Shown here in pieces: positions 56,900-64,000 of a DNA stretch of 64,000 nucleotides. The stretch covers positions 62,001 through 126,000 of the forward strand of contig LADT01000053.1 in the NCBI GenBank assembly GCA_000961765.1, in the 5' to 3' direction. Under the pieces are notes generated by a model. The model searched no databases, was not told where the DNA came from, and was given only the letters and a program-made list of their open reading frames with translations. The position numbers and the translations under genes were made by a program. The DNA comes from Clostridiaceae bacterium BRH_c20a (GTDB taxonomy: Bacteria; Bacillota; Peptococcia; Peptococcales; BICA1-8). Each line of letters begins with the position of its first letter. Within the stretch, counting starts at the first letter, position 1.

Positions 56900-57640
56900 T
56901 CATATGTATATCATCTTCTTGGTCATACCACCATCAATAGTTAGGTTTGTCCCATTAATAAAGGAATTCTCCCCATTGGCTAAGAATAAGCAAGCCCTGG
57001 CAATATCCTCGGGCTTACCAACTCGATTAGAGAAATGCTGGCTATGTTCCATGGGGCTCAACCCTTCATAATTCTTTGTTTCAATCCAACCGGGGCTAAT
57101 AGAGTTTACTGTAATATTATCTGGTGATAAAGATGCAGCGAGAGCATGAGTTAAAGCTATTATGCCTCCTTTAGAAGCAGCATAAGCCTCTGCATTAGGT
57201 TCTGACATAAACGCCCTTGTGGAAGCTATATTAATTATTGTTCCCCCGCCATTGCCAGCCATTGCTTTTGCTGCTGCCCGTGCACAGAGAAAATATCCTC
57301 GTAGGTTAATATTTATTATATCATCCCATTCTGCCAGGGAAAGCTCATATAATGATTTAAAGCGAGACACCCCGGCATTATTTATCAGTACATTTATTTT
57401 CCCCCAGGTTTGGACAATACTATTTATCAAATTATTTATATTTTCCTCATCCCTGACATCAGTAGGTATAAAAAGGGCTTCCCCTCCCTCTTTTCTAATC
57501 TTTTTAACCACATTTTCTCCCCGGCTTTCATCAATTTCCGCTGCTATCACTTTGTAGCCTTCCCTGGCAAAGAAAACCGCAGTGCTTTCACCAATGCCGC
57601 TCCCTGCGCCCGTGACAATTACTACCTTTCTTTCAGGCAT
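56900..57640 (-). CDS. Short-chain dehydrogenase/reductase (SDR)
   Basis: 246 residues, classical SDR: VTGAGSGIGESTAVFF (cofactor loop), NNAGVS, catalytic Ser in INIASTRA, YxxxK in YAASKGGI, and the PGWIETK segment. NAD(P)H-dependent oxidoreductase acting on an unknown alcohol or ketone. It stands alone between repeats and the nifJ terminator region. An AGATGCATCCT motif is repeated twice in its downstream gap (56828-56867). Confidence 0.9.
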   Translation of the reverse strand: MPERKVVIVTGAGSGIGESTAVFFAREGYKVIAAEIDESRGENVVKKIRKEGGEALFIPTDVRDEENINNLINSIVQTWGKINVLINNAGVSRFKSLYELSLAEWDDIININLRGYFLCARAAAKAMAGNGGGTIINIASTRAFMSEPNAEAYAASKGGIIALTHALAASLSPDNITVNSISPGWIETKNYEGLSPMEHSQHFSNRVGKPEDIARACLFLANGENSFINGTNLTIDGGMTKKMIYI

Positions 57641-57771
57641 TTTTTCTCCCCCCTCTCACAAATATTAATATAACATAGTTTCGTCTATTCGTGGATAGAT
57701 ACATAAGTAGGATTCGGCTATTAGGTTAATATCCCAGGATGCATTCTATGCATGTGAATCTTTAAGACTTT

Positions 57772-57801
57772 AAAGGGTGTGGACAAAAGTCCACACCCTT
57801 T
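57772..57801 (-). terminator. Terminator of nifJ
   Basis: AAAGGGTGTGGAC-AAAA-GTCCACACCCTTT, a perfect 13-pair stem immediately after the stop codon. Confidence 0.85.
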
Positions 57802-57804
57802 AAT

Positions 57805-61326
<3,522 letters not shown>

Positions 61327-61516
61327 TTATCCTCACTCCTTGGACTTTATATATGTATTATAATCCTAAAGACAATTATAAACTTCTTCTCTTCTTTTGT
61401 GAAGAATATGAGGATATTTTTAAATATTCAGATAAAGGGGGAAAGTTCTAAAGAGATTTCATGCTAATTTAGAAATTTGGGCAAATTCATAAGATACAAG
61501 GGCTTGACATAAAAAC

Positions 61517-61553
61517 CTAGGTTAAGGTTTCGCTTCGCTAGGCTAAGGTTAAG
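61517..61553. repeat. AAGGTT hexamer repeat with GCTTCGC core
   Basis: CTAGGTTAAGGTTTCGCTTC then GCTAGGCTAAGGTTAAG, sharing about 20 bases with the element at 52843. It lies in the divergent region between nifJ and the plus-strand acyltransferase gene. Confidence 0.85.
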
Positions 61554-61623
61554 AAAACAACATTTCAATTCAGATATTTAAGGTTATAATTAGATTGTTA
61601 TTTCATAAAGGGGGAAATAAGAC

Positions 61624-62322
61624 ATGGGACAAGGAAAAAATAGAATTTGGGAAATAGACTTTTTGCGGGGAATTGCAATTATCTTAATGAGCTTATTTCA
61701 TTTATTATATGATTTAAGTGAGTTTTATAATTTTGATATTGACTATACAGCAGGTATTGTAGATTTTATTGGTGCTACTTCAGCTCTCATGTTTATAACT
61801 CTCACCGGTATAAGCTCCTCCTTAAGCAGCAATAATCTAAGAAGGGGTCTGAAAATTCTCTTTTTCGCTTATCTTATTACTCTAATTTCATATTTCTTTG
61901 TTCCAAATACCTATATCAATTTCGGTATTCTTCACTTAATTGGGTTTAGCATAGTGCTCTACAGCCTTTTTAAAAGATTCAGGACCCTGGTATTAATCTT
62001 TTTAGGTCTATTAATTATTATTTTAGGAAATGTAATCGATAATATTACCTCTTCCACAAATCTTTTTACACCTTTTGGCCTTACTAGTGCTACTTATGCT
62101 TCTCTAGATTATTACCCTCTGCTTCCATATTTCGGGGTATTTCTTCTAGGAATGGCTCTGAAAAATATCTTCTATCTAAAAAAACAAAGTTTATTTAATT
62201 TTTCCCTTCCATCTAATAACCCTATCAGTTTATTAGGGCAGCATTCTTTGCTTATATATTTAATTCATCAGCCCATAATTTTAGCTGTACTTTTTTTTAT
62301 GCATAAGGTGGGATTATTGTAG
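61624..62322 (+). CDS. HGSNAT-like membrane acyltransferase (DUF1624)
   Basis: 232 residues, about seven hydrophobic segments; the start RIWEIDFLRGIAIILMSLFHLLYDL is the DUF1624 signature (heparan-alpha-glucosaminide N-acetyltransferase-like catalytic region) with its His. Likely transfers an acyl group across the membrane to a surface sugar. GGGGGAAATAAGAC precedes the ATG. The stop codon TAG is part of the GTAGGGG repeat that follows, so the end of the protein (HKVGLL) may have been set by the repeat's insertion. Confidence 0.85.
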   Translation: MGQGKNRIWEIDFLRGIAIILMSLFHLLYDLSEFYNFDIDYTAGIVDFIGATSALMFITLTGISSSLSSNNLRRGLKILFFAYLITLISYFFVPNTYINFGILHLIGFSIVLYSLFKRFRTLVLIFLGLLIIILGNVIDNITSSTNLFTPFGLTSATYASLDYYPLLPYFGVFLLGMALKNIFYLKKQSLFNFSLPSNNPISLLGQHSLLIYLIHQPIILAVLFFMHKVGLL

Positions 62323-62390
62323 GGGCGCCCATTGGGCGTCAGCATTTATCCAAAATTTTCCCCGACGGACGCGCATTGCGCGCCCCTACA
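62319..62390. repeat. Inverted repeat pair, GTAGGGGCGC family (copy 2)
   Basis: GTAGGGGCGCCCATTGGGCG at 62319-62338 and ACGCGCATTGCGCGCCCCTA ending at 62388 are inverted arms around a 25-base AT-rich centre. Same arms as the 50.1 kb pair. It sits directly at the stop codon of the acyltransferase gene. Confidence 0.85.
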
Positions 62391-62391
62391 A

Positions 62392-62430
62392 GAAAAAGGG
62401 CTAGGCATTTGCCTAGCTCTTTTTCTTGCC
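62392..62430 (-). terminator. Terminator of the 55-residue gene, overlapping its stop
   Basis: Minus strand GAGCTAGGCAAATGCCTAGC followed by CCTTTTTCTT. The stop codon TAG lies in the ascending arm. The plus strand also has a T-run (CTCTTTTTC), so it may work on both strands. Confidence 0.75.
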
Positions 62431-62580
62431 CTGTCCATCAACATCAATTTCCCGTACATTTTCAAACATTTTATGGGGATTCTTAGGATCAAAATCCTTC
62501 CCGAATTCATATTTATCGGGTCCTTCCATGCTGAAAAAGCTTTTTTCCTTCTTTTCCTGCTTTTCCGGTTCTTTAACCAT
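62413..62580 (-). CDS. Small charged hypothetical protein (55 residues)
   Basis: Clear small gene: AGGAGGTG seven bases before ATG, 55 codons, and a terminator at the stop. The product MVKEPEKQEKKEKSFFSMEG...DKYEFGKDFDPKNPHKMFENV...GQGKKKS is hydrophilic and rich in Lys and Glu, without cysteine or hydrophobic stretches. I recognise no family. A plus-strand frame in the same place is spurious. Confidence 0.75.
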   Translation of the reverse strand: MVKEPEKQEKKEKSFFSMEGPDKYEFGKDFDPKNPHKMFENVREIDVDGQGKKKS

Positions 62581-62644
62581 AAAAACACCTCCTATTAGTT
62601 ACTAATAGTATTATGAACTCATCAGGAGGTTATTCTATATTTGT

Positions 62645-63373
62645 TTACTTTATTTTCATAGCGTCTTTTAACTTTATGGCACCTGTATAGAGCGCCTTAC
62701 CCACTATCACACCTTCTATACCAACCGATGCCAATTCAGCAATTTGCTTTAAATCCTCTAGAGAAGATACCCCGCCGGAAATAATAACTTTAAGGCCTGT
62801 TTTTTCCGCTAATTCCTTGGCAACCTGAAGGTTAGGGCCCTTTAGAGAGCCATCACGGCGGGTATCATTAAAAACTACTCGCTCAACTCCTAGTTCCCTC
62901 AAGCTTTGAGCGGTCTGATTTATAGACCAATCAGTTGGCTGATTCCAACCTTCTACAGCTACCATATTATTTCTACCTTCGATACCAACAGCAACTTGGT
63001 CGCCAAATTCTTTACAGGCTTGTCCAATTAACTTAGGTTCCCGAGCTGCAATTGCCGACAAGACAACCCTAGAAGCACCTGCTTCTAAAACATCTTCAAT
63101 ATGTTTTAAAGTACGGATACCACCCGATACTTGCAAAGGCATTTTTACAAAGTTTACTATTTCTTTAATGACTTCCAGACTTTCCGGTTGACCTCTAAAT
63201 GAACCGTCTAAGTCTGTAATGTGGAGCATACTTGCTCCTTGCTCCTTCCACCACCTGGCTACATCAATAGGGTCATAGTTATCTATTAATTCCTCCCAAG
63301 CATGCAAGGATAATAAATGAACAAACTTGCCACACCGTATATCCATGGCCGGTATGACCAACAAATCAACCAA
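62645..63373 (-). CDS. HisA-like TIM-barrel protein next to yerC
   Basis: 242 residues, HisA/HisF fold: VIPAMDIRCGKFVHL (phosphate/Asp site), ITDLDGSFRGQPESLEV, VSGGIRT, and the late FNDTRRDGSLKGPN and ISGGVSSLEDL phosphate loops. Compared with HisA the first acid Asp is kept (AMDI) but the second (DARGGK-type in HisA) reads GIEGRNNMVAV, so Asp is replaced by Glu. No other his gene is nearby. It holds the position that pcrB, another TIM-barrel gene, holds after yerC in Bacillus. Start is TTG; which of three TTG codons is used is uncertain. Confidence 0.85.
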   Translation of the reverse strand: MVDLLVIPAMDIRCGKFVHLLSLHAWEELIDNYDPIDVARWWKEQGASMLHITDLDGSFRGQPESLEVIKEIVNFVKMPLQVSGGIRTLKHIEDVLEAGASRVVLSAIAAREPKLIGQACKEFGDQVAVGIEGRNNMVAVEGWNQPTDWSINQTAQSLRELGVERVVFNDTRRDGSLKGPNLQVAKELAEKTGLKVIISGGVSSLEDLKQIAELASVGIEGVIVGKALYTGAIKLKDAMKIK

Positions 63374-63378
63374 CTCCC

Positions 63379-63681
63379 TTATTTTTTATTCTCTTTTTTC
63401 AGTTTCTCCAAAATAAGCTTATACCCATCCGCCCCATAATTCAAGCATCTTTTTACCCTACTTATAGTTGCGGTACTGGCACCGGTTTCACTGGCAATAT
63501 CAGTATAAGTATTTTCCTCTGCCAACATTTTTGCAACCTCTAGCCTTTGGGCTATAGACTTGAGTTCACTTACAGTACAGATATCCTCAAAAAACTGGTA
63601 GCACTCTTCCTCACTTTCCAAAAGTAAAATTGCCTCAAAGAGCTTATCAGTAAAGTCATCTTTTAATTTACTATTATACAT
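63379..63681 (-). CDS. yerC: YerC/TrpR-like DNA-binding protein
   Basis: 100 residues, all helical, with the TrpR-type helix-turn-helix YTDIASETGASTATISRVKRCLNYG near 58-82. YerC/YecD family; in Firmicutes it lies close to pcrB-pcrA-ligA. Role in the family is poorly defined. It ends six bases before the HisA-like gene and is probably cotranscribed with it. Confidence 0.92.
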   Translation of the reverse strand: MYNSKLKDDFTDKLFEAILLLESEEECYQFFEDICTVSELKSIAQRLEVAKMLAEENTYTDIASETGASTATISRVKRCLNYGADGYKLILEKLKKENKK

Positions 63682-63752
63682 ATCCTTTTCCGCCTTTCTG
63701 GATATTAATAAGAAAGATATTCTTTATAACTGATAATAATCCCTCTATTTTT

Positions 63753-63890
63753 TAGTTGTTAGTTGTTAGTGGCTAGTCTATTGTCTATCGACTTTGGTCT
63801 ATGGTCTATGGTCTATCTTTAATTTATAGTCTTAATCTAGCGAAGCGAAATCTTAATCTCAATCTTAATCTTAATCTCAATCTTAATACC
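63753..63890. repeat. Cluster of low-complexity repeats before yerC
   Basis: A run of AGTTGTT/AGTGGCT units (63753-63777), GGTCTATGGTCTATGGTCTA (about 63797-63818), and then the inverted hexamer element CTTAATCTAGCGAAGCGAAA followed by repeated CTTAATCT units to about 63890. All three families of simple repeats in this window are collected here. Confidence 0.8.
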
Positions 63891-63894
63891 TATT

Positions 63895-64000
63895 TTAATA
63901 TAAAATAACTCCGCTGATTGCTGCTAAAACAATTAAAAGAATAGGATGAAGCTTAAATTTATAAACTCCAATAAAGGCCGCACCGGCAATAAGAATACTT
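63895..64000 (-). CDS. Probable chromate transporter (ChrA), C-terminal fragment
   Basis: The last 34 codons of a minus-strand gene entering from the right: ILIAGAAFIGVYKFKLHPIL...AAISGVILY then stop. The A-A-F...K-F-K-L/V-HP pattern followed by a final hydrophobic helix resembles the end of ChrA-type chromate transporters. Short fragment, so the call is tentative. Confidence 0.5.
   Translation of the reverse strand, partial: SILIAGAAFIGVYKFKLHPILLIVLAAISGVILY

Noticed and set aside
62332-62598. 88-residue plus-strand frame after the acyltransferase gene
   Set aside because: It begins within a dispersed repeat and runs antisense to a better supported 55-residue gene with a ribosome site and terminator.

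Overview
The window reads as chromosome of a low-GC, strictly anaerobic Gram-positive bacterium, most likely class Clostridia (Peptococcaceae-like). The evidence is the block pcrA-ligA-gatCAB with yerC, strong GGAGG ribosome binding sites, frequent TTG and GTG starts, and anaerobic enzymes: pyruvate:ferredoxin oxidoreductase, two tungsten-type aldehyde ferredoxin oxidoreductases (AORs), FdhD and a corrinoid reductive-dehalogenase homologue. Almost every gene lies on the minus strand. I saw no rRNA, tRNA, CRISPR array or intact transposase.

Layout. 1-1.5 kb: a TRAP transporter (binding protein plus the start of a small permease) behind a sigma-54-type promoter. 2.1-10.2 kb: housekeeping gatB, gatA, gatC, ligA, pcrA. 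10.3-15.1 kb: an MFS exporter and a four-gene set (nitroreductase, FAH-family, EamA transporter, YgjP-type metalloprotease). 15.4 kb: a plus-strand cupin gene with a CRP/FNR-type palindrome. 15.8-43.8 kb: a catabolic island. 44-51.6 kb: diguanylate cyclase, DmpG/DmpF aldolase-dehydrogenase pair with an IclR regulator, soluble chemotaxis-type protein, and a frameshifted kynureninase. 51.6-64 kb: small proteins, an FAD oxidoreductase, a UppS-like enzyme, fdhD, an SDR, nifJ, an acyltransferase, a HisA-like protein, yerC and the tail of a probable chromate transporter.

The island is the most interesting part. It has two complete tripartite tricarboxylate transporters (TctABC), a DASS-type carrier, two AORs each with a ferredoxin subunit, an AprA-like flavoprotein with its ferredoxin, an LVIVD beta-propeller protein, a reductive-dehalogenase homologue without a Tat signal, a MoaD-like protein, a binding-protein-like protein without a signal peptide, and an operon with a two-subunit CoA ligase, a LeuA/HMGL-type enzyme, two dehydrogenases, a cupin and a creatininase-family hydrolase. 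Six copies of a related AT-rich element (core AATATATGATATA) lie upstream of the transcription units and of the GntR gene at the island edge. I infer one GntR-controlled regulon for import and reductive or CoA-dependent breakdown of an organic acid, possibly halogenated. The substrate cannot be read from the sequence.

Relative to the Bacillus order yerC-pcrB-pcrA-ligA-gatCAB, yerC and a TIM-barrel gene are about 52 kb away from pcrA-ligA-gatCAB, so the intervening block looks inserted or rearranged. Intergenic spaces carry several dispersed repeat families: about 140-bp paired palindromes with TCATCCTGAG, inverted pairs starting GTAGGG, hexamer runs around AAGGTT, and heptamer runs of AGTGGCT.
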